A stretch of DNA of 15,107 nt. It comes from Deltaproteobacteria bacterium (lineage in GTDB: Bacteria; Desulfobacterota; Syntrophia; Syntrophales; UBA2192). The DNA lies in contig JAPLJU010000133.1 in NCBI GenBank assembly GCA_026388445.1, forward strand, positions 1-15,107, read 5' to 3'. The translations under genes and the position numbers were made by a program. The notes below the pieces were generated by a model, which saw nothing but the letters and a program-made list of their open reading frames with translations, did no database searches and was not told the origin of the DNA. Position 1 is the stretch's first letter; each line of letters opens with the position of its first letter. Positions 1-7,710 of the stretch are shown here, piece by piece.

Positions 1-1
1 C

Positions 2-187
2 ATCTTCACCATATCGACGAACCTGGCCGGGATCCCGGGGATATCCGTCCCCTGCGGTTACACGAAGTCGGGGCTCCCCATCGGCGTGCAGTTTTTGGCA
101 GGCCATTTTGAGGAAGGCAAGCTTCTCCAGATCGCCCATGCCTACGAGAAACATTCCGGCATCGAGAGAAGGAGGCCCGGGCTCTAA
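2..187 (+). CDS. gatA: Glutamyl-tRNA(Gln)/aspartyl-tRNA(Asn) amidotransferase subunit A, C-terminal end (partial)
   Basis: The window opens inside this gene; only the last 61 codons are present, read from base 2 to a TAA at 185-187. The visible protein matches the extreme C-terminus of the amidase-signature subunit GatA: a stretch reading NLAGIPGISVPCG, then GLPIGVQFLAG, then a helix LLQIAHAYE. GatA hydrolyses glutamine and passes the ammonia to GatB. The catalytic Ser-cisSer-Lys residues lie upstream, outside the window. The TAA overlaps the gatB start by one base (TAATG), which implies translational coupling within a gat operon. The identification rests on these C-terminal motifs and on gatB lying directly downstream. 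Confidence 0.93.
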   Translation: MFTISTNLAGIPGISVPCGYTKSGLPIGVQFLAGHFEEGKLLQIAHAYEKHSGIERRRPGL

Positions 188-1620
188 TGTCTTACGAAAC
201 CGTCATCGGGCTTGAGGTCCACGCCCAGCTTCTCACCGATTCGAAGATATTCTGCGGGTGCTCCACCCAATTCGGCGCCGAGCCCAACAGGAATACCTGC
301 CAGATCTGCCTCGGCATGCCGGGCGTGCTTCCCGTCCTGAACCGGAAGGTGGTGGAATTCACCATCAAGATGGCCCTGGCAACCCACTGCCGGATCAACC
401 GACTGGAGAGTTTCGCCCGGAAAAACTATTTCTATCCCGACCTCCCCAAGGGCTACCAGATATCGCAATATGCCCACCCCCTGGCCGAGAACGGCTACAT
501 TGACATCATGGTGGACGGGCAGAAGAAGCGAATCGGCATCACCCGGATCCACATGGAGGAAGACGCCGGCAAACTGATCCACGACGAGCGCAATCCCTGG
601 AGTTACGTTGATTTCAACCGCACGGGCGTGCCCCTCATCGAGATCGTGAGCGAGCCGGACATGCGAAGCCCCGAGGAGGCCGCCGAATACCTGCGCAGGC
701 TGCGCGACATCCTTGTCTACCTCGAGATCTGCGACGGCAACATGGAGGAGGGGAGCTTTCGCTGCGACGCCAACGTCTCTCTGCGACCCAGGGACACCGA
801 GGCCTTCGGAACGCGGACGGAACTCAAGAACATGAACTCTTTCCGTAACGTACAGCGGGCCCTCGAGTACGAAGTCAAACGGCAGCAATACATCCTGGAG
901 AGCGGCGGCGAGGTCATCCAGGAAACCCTTCTCTGGGACGACGCTCAGGGTCAGACCCACTCCATGCGCGGTAAGGAGGAGGCCCACGACTACCGCTACT
1001 TTCCCGACCCGGACCTCGTTCCCGTCCTGATCTCCGACGAATGGGTCGAGGAGATCCGCAAAACACTCCCCGAGCTGCAGCTGGAGAAGCAGGACCGCTT
1101 CGTCACGCAGTACGGCATCCCGGTGTACGACGCAAGCGTGCTGACGACGACCCGGGCCCTGGCCGATTTCTACGAAGAGACCGTGCGCCTCTGCGGCAAA
1201 CCCAAGATCGCCGGCAACTGGGTTATGGGCGATCTCCTGCGCTACCTCAACGAGGAGAAGCGCGACATCAAGGAGAGTCCCGTCTCCCCTGCTCACGTGG
1301 CGGAGATGATCAACCTCATCGAGGACGGGACCATCAGCGGCAAGATCGCCAAGGAAGTCTTCGAGGGGATGTACAAATCATCGAAGAAGCCCGCCGATAT
1401 TGTCAGGGAGAAGGGCCTTACCCAGATCACCGACGAGGGGGCCGTCGTCAAGGCCATCGAAGAGGCCATGGCGAAAAACCCGACGCAGCTCGCCGAGTAC
1501 CGGGCCGGCAAGGAGAAGCTCTTTGCCTTCTTCGTGGGCCAGGTGATGAAAGTCACCAAGGGGAAGGCCAACCCACAACTCGTAAACGACCTGCTCAAGA
1601 AGATGCTTTCCGGATCATGA
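187..1620 (+). CDS. gatB: Asp-tRNA(Asn)/Glu-tRNA(Gln) amidotransferase subunit B
   Basis: This is GatB, the kinase/transamidase subunit that activates the misacylated Glu-tRNA(Gln) or Asp-tRNA(Asn) with ATP and amidates it using ammonia from GatA. The 477-residue length is normal for the family. Visible motifs are the N-terminal GLEVHAQL, a zinc site made by Cys23, Cys25, Cys38 and Cys41, then DLPKGYQISQY, HMEEDAGK, and the signature VDFNRTGVPLIEIVSEPD. The C-terminal 150 residues are the helical YqeY-like tRNA-binding tail. AAGGAGG at 169-175, inside the end of gatA, is a strong ribosome-binding site 11 bases before the ATG. The stop overlaps the mtnA start as ATGA. Presence of GatCAB means that glutaminyl- and/or asparaginyl-tRNA is made here by the indirect route. 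Confidence 0.98.
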   Translation: MSYETVIGLEVHAQLLTDSKIFCGCSTQFGAEPNRNTCQICLGMPGVLPVLNRKVVEFTIKMALATHCRINRLESFARKNYFYPDLPKGYQISQYAHPLAENGYIDIMVDGQKKRIGITRIHMEEDAGKLIHDERNPWSYVDFNRTGVPLIEIVSEPDMRSPEEAAEYLRRLRDILVYLEICDGNMEEGSFRCDANVSLRPRDTEAFGTRTELKNMNSFRNVQRALEYEVKRQQYILESGGEVIQETLLWDDAQGQTHSMRGKEEAHDYRYFPDPDLVPVLISDEWVEEIRKTLPELQLEKQDRFVTQYGIPVYDASVLTTTRALADFYEETVRLCGKPKIAGNWVMGDLLRYLNEEKRDIKESPVSPAHVAEMINLIEDGTISGKIAKEVFEGMYKSSKKPADIVREKGLTQITDEGAVVKAIEEAMAKNPTQLAEYRAGKEKLFAFFVGQVMKVTKGKANPQLVNDLLKKMLSGS

Positions 1621-2654
1621 TCCGAACCATTCTCTGGGTGGACGACGCCATCGTCCTCATCGACCAAAAGGCCCTTCCGGGGAAGGTGCACTACCTGACC
1701 CTCACGGACTGGCGCGACGTCATCAAGGCCATCAAGGATCTCACGATCCGCGGTGCCCCGGCCATCGGGGTCGCCGTGGCGATGGGCATCGCTCTGGGTA
1801 CACTCCATCTTCCCGAAGCGTCCGTAACGGGGTTCCGTAAATCCTTCGAGGGCCTCTGCAGGGCCTTCGCGAAAGCGCGCCCCACGGCGCGAAACCTCTT
1901 CTGGGCCATCGAGCGGATGCAGCGCTGCTTTGCCGAAGCCCTTCCTGCGGGGATTGCGGCCACGAAAAAGGCCCTTGTCGAGGAGGCCATTACCATCGGC
2001 GAGGAGGACATCAAGATCAACCGCAGGATCGGCCTCAACGGAAAGGCCTTCATCCGAGACGGCGACAACATCCTCACTCACTGCAATGCGGGCGCCCTGG
2101 CCACGGCGGGCTACGGGACGGCCCTGGGCGTTATCCGGGCGGCCCGCGAGGAGGGGAAGAGCACCCACGTCTTTGTCGACGAGACGCGGCCCGTGCTCCA
2201 GGGAGCGAGGCTCACCTGCTGGGAACTCCTGGAAGACCGCATCCCCACCACATTGATCACGGATAGCATGGCGGGCTTCCTCATGGCCCAGGGCAAGGTC
2301 GATCTCGTCATCGTAGGTGCCGACCGCATCGCGGCAAACGGCGATACGGCCAACAAGATCGGGACCTACTCGCTTGCCGTCCTGGCAAAGGCGCACGGGA
2401 TTTCATTCTACGTGGCGGCCCCGCTTTCCACCATCGACCGCTCGATCAAGGACGGCAGCGGCATTCCCATCGAGGAGCGGCACGTAAACGAGGTGACACA
2501 TCTCCAGGGTGTGAGGACGGCGCCCGAAAAGGTCGCGGTCTACAACCCCGCCTTCGATGTGACCCCGCACCGCTATATCACGGCCATCATCACCGAAAAG
2601 GGCGTGGCTCGAAAACCTTTCTCCAGGAGTATCCGGGGACTCTTCGAGGTGTAG
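1617..2654 (+). CDS. mtnA: Methylthioribose-1-phosphate isomerase (MtnA)
   Basis: This 345-residue protein belongs to the MtnA/eIF2B-alpha-like isomerase family, which converts 5-methylthioribose-1-phosphate to 5-methylthioribulose-1-phosphate, a step in handling the methylthioadenosine left by polyamine and SAM chemistry. Family landmarks in order are RGAPAIGVA (45-53), the catalytic cysteine Cys156 in THCNAGALAT, VDETRPVLQGARLT (188-200), TDSMAG, and the catalytic aspartate Asp236 in VGADRIAANGD. The spacing of 80 between Cys and Asp is that of Bacillus MtnA (160/240). The start chosen is the ATG overlapping the gatB stop (ATGA); the same frame is open further upstream inside gatB, but that part has no family similarity. 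No other methionine-salvage gene is visible nearby, so the downstream route (classical salvage or a shunt) cannot be told from this window. Confidence 0.96.
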   Translation: MIRTILWVDDAIVLIDQKALPGKVHYLTLTDWRDVIKAIKDLTIRGAPAIGVAVAMGIALGTLHLPEASVTGFRKSFEGLCRAFAKARPTARNLFWAIERMQRCFAEALPAGIAATKKALVEEAITIGEEDIKINRRIGLNGKAFIRDGDNILTHCNAGALATAGYGTALGVIRAAREEGKSTHVFVDETRPVLQGARLTCWELLEDRIPTTLITDSMAGFLMAQGKVDLVIVGADRIAANGDTANKIGTYSLAVLAKAHGISFYVAAPLSTIDRSIKDGSGIPIEERHVNEVTHLQGVRTAPEKVAVYNPAFDVTPHRYITAIITEKGVARKPFSRSIRGLFEV

Positions 2655-2731
2655 CGTTTTAAGTTCCGTCATATTGCCGGATGAAAGCCGACCTGTCCGC
2701 GTCCGGGATGAGGGGCCGTCATTGAGAGGAC

Positions 2732-3346
2732 ATGGAAAACCTTTTTATTTTTGATTTTGACGGTGTGATCGTGGACTCCCTCGGTCTTTACGAGAAGTCC
2801 GTCAATGTCTGCCTGGAGACCATGGGGCTGCCCCCGATTCCGGACCGCCGTGAGTTTCTGACCCTCTTCGATGACAATTTCTACGAGGCCATTGCCCGGC
2901 GGGGGGTCGATGTGGGGGAATTCACGAAGGTTGCCGCATCGATTGCCCCGACCCTCGACTACGACAGCATCAGGCCCTTTCCCGAACTCATCCCCGTTTT
3001 GAAAAAGCTAAGAAAAGGTAAGAGGTTCGTCATTATCTCCTCCAATTCATCTCACGCGATCCGGTTGATCCTGAAAAAGTACAGCCTGGAGCTCTGTTTT
3101 GACGACGTCCTGGGTTACGAGTTCATGCTCAGCAAGCGAGATAAGATCTATCATGCCGTGACGGCGTTCCGCACGGACCGGGAGCGAAGTTATTATATCG
3201 GGGATACCAAGGGCGATATTAAAGAGGCCAGGAGCGCGGGCGTGAAAACGATCGGCGTCACCTGGGGCTGGCACCCGAGAGAAAGGCTTGCGGAGGCAGG
3301 GCCGGATTACCTGATTGACTTGCCCGAAGAATTGTTGAAATTCTGA
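2732..3346 (+). CDS. HAD-superfamily hydrolase, phosphoglycolate phosphatase-like
   Basis: A 204-residue haloacid-dehalogenase-fold phosphatase, probably cytosolic. All four HAD motifs are visible: motif I FDFDGVIVDS with nucleophile Asp8 and acid/base Asp10; motif II with a serine in ISSNSS (Ser103/Ser104); motif III with a lysine at 135 or 138; motif IV YIGDTKGD with Asp158 and Asp162 for magnesium. The helical insert between motifs I and II is the C1 cap found in phosphoglycolate phosphatases and beta-phosphoglucomutases. The substrate cannot be assigned from sequence. GAGAGGA lies only one or two bases before the ATG, too close for an ideal Shine-Dalgarno, so the initiation signal is weak, but no better start precedes it. 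It may be read from the mtnA operon, 77 bases upstream, as no terminator or clear promoter is visible between them. Confidence 0.85.
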   Translation: MENLFIFDFDGVIVDSLGLYEKSVNVCLETMGLPPIPDRREFLTLFDDNFYEAIARRGVDVGEFTKVAASIAPTLDYDSIRPFPELIPVLKKLRKGKRFVIISSNSSHAIRLILKKYSLELCFDDVLGYEFMLSKRDKIYHAVTAFRTDRERSYYIGDTKGDIKEARSAGVKTIGVTWGWHPRERLAEAGPDYLIDLPEELLKF

Positions 3347-3411
3347 TCCGCCGGCGTCCTGACGGTAAACCCTGCACGGTCATCCATCGCTGACCCGGCC
3401 CACGGAGAACA

Positions 3412-3999
3412 TCATTTCGCCGGATGGACCTGAACCCCCTCGAAAAATTTCATCCACTCCATCATGAGCCTTTTCGGCATCTCCGAAGCGGAGGGGTCCT
3501 CAAAGGGCTCACCCCGCCAGGCGCGCTGGATGACGTAGAAGTGGTTGAGGCCGCGGATCACCTTTATGTAGGTGATCTCCCCTTTATGCTTGCGGAGGTT
3601 TTCGGGGATCCTCTCGCAGTCCGTGAGGTCCGGACAGTGCATCATCATTCTTGCCGCGCTGAAGCCGTTGTCCCTGAAGATCGTCACCTTTGAGAAGGAG
3701 AGGCTCGAACAGGCCTCCCTCATCTGCGCCTGGAAGCCTTCACACCACTGGGAGGGGAGGATGTCGGATCTTCCGAAGAAGGTCTGGATTGTGATGATCT
3801 GCGACCAGCGGTTGGTCTTTTCGCCATCGGGGATGATCTCCACGAAAGCTGTCTTGGCTGTCGCCTTGCTGGTTGCAATGTCCCATCCGCGTGGGGGATC
3901 GCAGAACAGGTATTCATCGGGGAGGGCAAAGGTCGGGGGAGCACAGATCGCAAGCAGCATGACCGTGCACAGGGCAATCGTTGTGGCACGCCTTCTCAT
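3412..3999 (-). CDS. Secreted protein of unknown function
   Basis: I do not recognise this 195-residue protein. The N-terminus is a clear Sec signal peptide: MRRR, a hydrophobic core of about 12 residues, and a likely cleavage after TFA at residue 25. A lipobox is absent because the residue before Cys19 is Ile. The mature part of about 170 residues has five cysteines (33, 86, 97, 122, 128), enough for two disulfides in the periplasm, and no further membrane segment. It contains a beta-rich stretch with AFVEIIPDGEKTNRWSQ, and a Trp/Phe-rich C-terminus (EWMKFFEGVQV). GGGAG five or six bases before the ATG is a good ribosome-binding site. It is convergent with the HAD gene and appears to be transcribed from its own promoter at about 4070. 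It is probably a lineage-specific periplasmic protein. Confidence 0.75.
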   Translation of the reverse strand: MRRRATTIALCTVMLLAICAPPTFALPDEYLFCDPPRGWDIATSKATAKTAFVEIIPDGEKTNRWSQIITIQTFFGRSDILPSQWCEGFQAQMREACSSLSFSKVTIFRDNGFSAARMMMHCPDLTDCERIPENLRKHKGEITYIKVIRGLNHFYVIQRAWRGEPFEDPSASEMPKRLMMEWMKFFEGVQVHPAK

Positions 4000-4317
4000 G
4001 GATGGCTCCCGGGCCCTGAATGGCCGAACGTTTAGGACTGATCTTTGTCCGCAGGGGGGTAGCAGATCATTATAGCTAACCGAATTGCAGAGAAAAGCAA
4101 TCAGAAAAAAGGTTGATTTTTTATTCAGACATTTTCATGGCTGCGGTTAAGAAGAAAGTATGAGTTGTAGAGGTAACAAGAGATGCTTCAGCGACAGGCG
4201 TTGCAACCTTTCAAAACTGTGGACTTCTTGTTTGGTCGTTGTGATTTACGGTGGGTGGCGGCGGACAGAGCGAGATGTATTCGGGTTATGTAACAGCTCT
4301 CATGAGCGCTTCTTTCA
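4000..4317. other. Intergenic region, AT-rich, no gene found
   Basis: The stretch between the secreted-protein gene and the FmdB-like gene is clearly more AT-rich than the flanking genes. It contains the minus-strand -10 box described separately, a ribosome-binding site for the gene at 3999, and the palindrome CTCATGAG at 4299-4306 close to the end of the FmdB-like gene. No open frame with protein-like composition, no tRNA fold and no convincing terminator was found. Confidence 0.6.
4069..4074 (-). promoter_or_regulatory. -10 element of a probable promoter for the secreted-protein gene
   Basis: Read on the minus strand, 4074-4069 is a perfect TATAAT, placed so that transcription would start about 60 bases before the ATG at 3999. 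No good -35 is seen at 16-18 bases; the nearest candidate, TTGCTT, is about 20 bases away. Confidence therefore rests mainly on the -10 and its position. Confidence 0.4.
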
Positions 4318-4806
4318 TCAAAGATCGTAGAGCTTATCGTCTACCTTCGGTTTCGGGCGTCTCCGGCCTACCCTGGTTTTTTCACTGAAGCTGAAGGGCT
4401 CCTCTCCCTCCATGAGGTCACCCATCTCTTCCTCGATTTTCTCCGGGTCTTCTCCCCGTTCCATCCGGCTCAGGGCCTCTTCCATTCCCGCTCCCAGGTT
4501 GAGCCCCGTCGCGTCCGAAAGTTTCCTCATGAGCCTCGCAGCCTGGCGGGGGTCATCCTCATTGATCGAACCCGCCTCCGACGCAAGCATGGACATGGCT
4601 TTCTCCATCCGGGATTCATCGATGGGCGGAAGGTCCTCGCCGGATTCAGTCCTGGCCGGCGAGACCTTCGCAAAGAGGGACATCTGGCGCTTGAGTTTCA
4701 CCTTCCTGCAGCGGGGACAATAGGGGATCTTTTCCGTGTTGACGGATTTCGAGAAGAAGTTGAAGACGGTGTTGCAACGTCTGCAGTAAAACTCGTAGAT
4801 GGGCAT
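4318..4806 (-). CDS. FmdB-family zinc-ribbon protein
   Basis: A 162-residue protein opening with MPIYEFYCRRC, the hallmark of FmdB/CxxC_CXXC_SSSS small zinc-ribbon proteins. Cys8, Cys11, Cys30 and Cys33 form the zinc site. After it comes an acidic helical region (about 55-135, rich in Glu, Met and Arg) and a basic tail containing GRRRPKPK before KLYDL. FmdB was named as a putative regulator of formamidase genes, but for most members the function is unknown. An in-frame GTG five codons upstream (4821) would give a longer form, but the ATG at 4806 is preferred: the family always begins MPIYEY/F, and TGAGG sits about nine bases before it. It is the last gene of the minus-strand operon, 57 bases after the M48 protease. 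Confidence 0.85.
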   Translation of the reverse strand: MPIYEFYCRRCNTVFNFFSKSVNTEKIPYCPRCRKVKLKRQMSLFAKVSPARTESGEDLPPIDESRMEKAMSMLASEAGSINEDDPRQAARLMRKLSDATGLNLGAGMEEALSRMERGEDPEKIEEEMGDLMEGEEPFSFSEKTRVGRRRPKPKVDDKLYDL

Positions 4807-4863
4807 GGGTTTAAGCCTCACAGGGGGATGTACCCGGTCATTTTATAAACTGGGCCTTGAAAA

Positions 4864-6132
4864 TCAAGTGCCTTTTGAGGCCTCCATGGCCCTGAGGTGC
4901 CGGATCCGCTCGGTGAGCGGGGGGTGGGAATAGTAGAACCAGGCGAAGAGGGGGTGGGGGTAGAGGTTTGAGAGGTTGTCTTTTGCCAGCCGTTTCAGGG
5001 CGTTACACAGGGCGCCCGTGGATCCGATGAGTTCGAAGGTGTAACGGTCGCTCGCGCGCTCAAACCTCCGGGAGATCATGGCGCCGATGGGTGCGAGGAA
5101 GAAGGTGGCCGGCTTCAACAGGATGGCCGTAAGGAGAATTCCCGCTGAGGGCGTCATCTCCTCAAACCCGAAGGTCTGGTATAGCAGCGGCCACTCGATC
5201 ATCCGGGAAATGAGATAAAAGACCAGCAGGGAAAACACCCCGATGAGAAGAAGCTGCTTGAGGACGTGCTTTTTCTTCCAGTGTCCGATCTCATGGGCCA
5301 GGACCGACACGATCTCCTCGGATGTGTGGGATCCGAGGAGCGTGTCATAGAGAACGATCCGTTTCGTTTTTCCAATCCCGGTGAAATAAGCGTTGGAGTG
5401 CCTGCTTCGCTTTCCGGCGTCCACCTGGTAAATGCCGCTTGCCCGGAGCCCTGTCTTTTTCATCAGGGCCAGGATCCTCTCCCTCAGGTCCTCATTTTTG
5501 ACGGGTTCATATTTATTGAAGAGCGGCGCGATGACGATCGGGTAGAGCCAGATCACAAGAAACTGGAAGAAGGTGAAGAAGAGCCAGGCCCAGAGCCACC
5601 AGCTTCGGCCGGTATGCTCGATCAGGGCAAGGACGGGCGTGATGATAAGAAAGAGAATGACGACCGATATGATAATGCTTTTCAACAGATCGACGATCCA
5701 CAGCCGGGGCGTAATGGTGCTGAAACCGAATTCTTTTTCGATCACAAAAGTGCTGTAGAGGTTGAAGGGAATGTCGAGGATCGTGCCGGCGAGGTAGAGA
5801 AGCGTAAAAAAGAAGAACCCGGCCCAGACCGGATGAGGGTTCCAGGCGGCGGCGACCCCGGCCAGCCAGGGGAATAACCCCGCGAAGAGGACAAGGAGGA
5901 GAACGGCGTCGTCGAACAAGCTTTCGATAGCGGCAAATCCCGACGACTCAACGGTGTACCGCGTCATCCGCGAAAGGGTGTCCGCGTCGATCTCCCCGCG
6001 GAATTCGTCGGGTACGGTGTGACCGTGCTTTTTGAGATGCCCGATATTCATCCGCGAGAGGAACCATCTCACAGCCGCGCTTGAAAGAAAGAGCAGGAGA
6101 AACGTGATGAAAACGAAGTTCCACTGGATCAT
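4864..6132 (-). CDS. M48-family membrane metalloprotease (Ste24/CAAX prenyl protease type)
   Basis: A 422-residue integral membrane zinc protease. The N-terminal 190 residues carry four or five hydrophobic segments and match the CAAX-protease N domain seen in Ste24, including the DIPFNLYSTFVIEKEFGF loop (120-137). The catalytic M48 domain has HEIGH at 280-284 (His280 and His284 bind zinc, Glu281 is the catalytic base), two more membrane helices, then ERASD at 358-362, whose Glu358 is the third ligand, and the C-terminal SHPPLTERI signature (402-410). It probably takes part in quality control of membrane or lipid-modified proteins; bacteria lack prenylated CAAX substrates, so the true substrate is unknown. 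The ribosome-binding site is weak. It lies 36 bases after the ThyX-like gene and is probably cotranscribed with it. Confidence 0.93.
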   Translation of the reverse strand: MIQWNFVFITFLLLFLSSAAVRWFLSRMNIGHLKKHGHTVPDEFRGEIDADTLSRMTRYTVESSGFAAIESLFDDAVLLLVLFAGLFPWLAGVAAAWNPHPVWAGFFFFTLLYLAGTILDIPFNLYSTFVIEKEFGFSTITPRLWIVDLLKSIIISVVILFLIITPVLALIEHTGRSWWLWAWLFFTFFQFLVIWLYPIVIAPLFNKYEPVKNEDLRERILALMKKTGLRASGIYQVDAGKRSRHSNAYFTGIGKTKRIVLYDTLLGSHTSEEIVSVLAHEIGHWKKKHVLKQLLLIGVFSLLVFYLISRMIEWPLLYQTFGFEEMTPSAGILLTAILLKPATFFLAPIGAMISRRFERASDRYTFELIGSTGALCNALKRLAKDNLSNLYPHPLFAWFYYSHPPLTERIRHLRAMEASKGT

Positions 6133-6168
6133 GGGTCTTATCGCTCGTTGGAGGCATAACGGTCGGGA

Positions 6169-7653
6169 TCAGGATCGCTCGTCATGGAAACAGCGTTCAT
6201 AGAGTGAGGCAAAGTGATCTTTGCCGGTGGCCAGCATGAGGGTCAGGGGCATGGCCTTTCGCCCCAGGGCCAGCATGCGCTCGGTGATGTCCCGGATGTC
6301 CCATTGGGCGTACCGGTCAGCGCGGAGCCGGGCCATGTGGTAGAGTTCCCTCGCATTGACTTTGATGGACACTCTTTTCCGGTGGGCGTTGGTCAGAACG
6401 TAGGGTGCTGCCACGGGGGCGACTCGCCGGATCCTCTCGTAGACATCGTCTGTCTTTCCGATGAGCTCCCTGAAGGCCCGTTCCATCCCGACATCGGAAA
6501 TGGCGGGCGGCACCGTGATGCCCAGGTCCGGCTCGTATTCCTGACAGACAATCGTTGCCATCCGGTGCCTCTTGAGCTGGGCAAAACAGGAAGCGCTCAC
6601 AATGAGTTCGAAGTGAAGATCCACGTTCTCAAATTCCCGCAGCGGCGGATCATAAGACTTCATGTGCCGGAGGCTGGTCCGGATGATCTCCTTTTTCTCT
6701 TTTGCTTTCATCGCTCCGACCAGGGCCATGCATTTTTTCATCGGGAGGTTCGATGAGGTGTGAACGAGAGAGGCAAGCACTCGGTTATCCGCATCGGGTG
6801 TGACATGGATGAGGATGGCTGCTTTCGGGGTCCCTACTTTCTTGGTTTTCTTGATGGCCGGAAGAACCGTATCCCGGACTTTCTCCCTGAGGGCCTCCCG
6901 CGTCCGGCTGTCATATTCCGTGGCCTCCGTGTAACGCACTAGGGATGGGGCGATGCCGCCTGTGGCTTCGAAGAGCTTACGGCCGTATCTCCGGGCTTCC
7001 TCGAGGGGGTGGGCCGCGCTTCGCCTGAGCATCAGTTCGAGGTTTCTCGCGTTCAGGGTCATCCCGAGCTGCGTCTCCGTTGCGAGGGACAGGATATACC
7101 TGGCATCCTCCTTTGCCCAGCCTTCGAGGGTCGAGCGATGGCCCGGTGCCCGGGCCATCGATTTGTTTTTTCCCAGAACGTAAGGCAGAAGCTTTTTGTA
7201 GAGGGCGTGATAGAAGGCATTCTGAGACCGGACCATGCCGGTGAAGAGTTCCCCGAGTCGGGCCCTGCGGATCTCCTCCGGCACAACGAAGTCGTCTTTG
7301 AGGAGGACATAGCGCTGAGATTTCTCCGTGTAGGAACAGAGGCGGAATTTTTCGATCTCCTCCACGAGAAACCGCGAAACACCGAGAACGTCGATGTTGA
7401 ATACGGCATGCTCGGCGATGGAGCTGTGTCCCATGCCGAAGACGATGTTCCGGTTCGACTTCCTGGCGCTCTCCACCTCCATTCTGGAGGCCTGCCTGAG
7501 CTCGTTGACGGGAAGGGGGTTTCTGCTGATACGCGCATAAGCCGCCGAGATCGTCTCGGGCGTCAGATGCTCGGCCCCGGGGCGGGTTTCCTTCATCTCA
7601 CGGATCGTTTCGTAGTCGATATTGTAGCCGGCCAGTATGATCTTCAAATCCAT
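6169..7653 (-). CDS. Tandem-domain ThyX-like protein (FAD-dependent thymidylate synthase family)
   Basis: A 494-residue protein with two ThyX-like domains in one chain; ordinary ThyX is about 220-250 residues. Domain 1 (about 1-240) has GHSSIAEHAVFNI, GVSRFL, and SYTEKSQRYV (107-116), the second half of the ThyX motif RHRxxSxNExSxRY, but KFR stands where RHR is expected. Domain 2 (about 275-490) has an intact RHR at 362-364, but ATIVCQEYEP follows in place of the SxNExSxRY part; its C-terminal NARELYHMARLRADRYAQW (434 on) is very ThyX-like. ThyX makes dTMP from dUMP using methylene-tetrahydrofolate and FAD; whether this variant does so is open. The ATG at 7653 is chosen over an upstream in-frame start (7830), because a promoter at 7682-7710 would place the transcript start about 22 bases before it and the extra N-terminus resembles nothing. 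It heads the minus-strand operon. Confidence 0.8.
   Translation of the reverse strand: MDLKIILAGYNIDYETIREMKETRPGAEHLTPETISAAYARISRNPLPVNELRQASRMEVESARKSNRNIVFGMGHSSIAEHAVFNIDVLGVSRFLVEEIEKFRLCSYTEKSQRYVLLKDDFVVPEEIRRARLGELFTGMVRSQNAFYHALYKKLLPYVLGKNKSMARAPGHRSTLEGWAKEDARYILSLATETQLGMTLNARNLELMLRRSAAHPLEEARRYGRKLFEATGGIAPSLVRYTEATEYDSRTREALREKVRDTVLPAIKKTKKVGTPKAAILIHVTPDADNRVLASLVHTSSNLPMKKCMALVGAMKAKEKKEIIRTSLRHMKSYDPPLREFENVDLHFELIVSASCFAQLKRHRMATIVCQEYEPDLGITVPPAISDVGMERAFRELIGKTDDVYERIRRVAPVAAPYVLTNAHRKRVSIKVNARELYHMARLRADRYAQWDIRDITERMLALGRKAMPLTLMLATGKDHFASLYERCFHDERS
7136..7171 (+). terminator. Terminator-like hairpin antisense to the ThyX-like gene
   Basis: A perfect 11-base inverted repeat (7136-7146 and 7150-7160, arm CGATGGCCCGG) with a three-base loop is followed on the plus strand by a T-rich run ending in six T (7166-7171). 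This has the form of a strong intrinsic terminator for plus-strand transcription, yet it lies inside a minus-strand coding region (residues about 163-172 of the ThyX-like protein). On the minus strand the same stem is preceded by an A-run and has no U-run after it. It could also be a chance result of GC-rich codons. Confidence 0.35.
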
Positions 7654-7681
7654 CGTCCTTAAGGTTCTCTTTTGGCGAAAA

Positions 7682-7710
7682 TCTATACCAAGATTTGCGC
7701 AGCCGGTCAA
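7682..7710 (-). promoter_or_regulatory. Sigma70 promoter of the ThyX-like/M48/FmdB operon
   Basis: Read on the minus strand: -35 TTGACC (7710-7705), a 17-base spacer, -10 TATAGA (7687-7682). Transcription would begin near 7675, giving a leader of about 22 bases before the ATG at 7653. AAGGA lies two bases before that ATG. This supports the shorter start of the ThyX-like gene. Confidence 0.6.

Noticed and set aside
184..1296. Long minus-strand open frame of 370 codons
   Set aside because: It is the reverse-strand shadow of gatB in GC-rich codons; its composition is rich in Gly, Val, Leu and His with no recognisable domain, while gatB on the plus strand is certain.
1293..2396. Minus-strand open frame of 367 codons across gatB and mtnA
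   Set aside because: It overlaps two well-recognised plus-strand genes and has no domain or ribosome-binding site of its own.
3940..3999. Possible lipoprotein signal in the secreted protein
   Set aside because: The residue before Cys19 is Ile, which does not fit a lipobox; a normal signal-peptidase I site after TFA is a better fit.
4099..4122. AATCA/TGATT stem followed by T-run
   Set aside because: The stem has only five mostly A-T pairs, too weak to call a terminator, and no plus-strand gene ends just before it.
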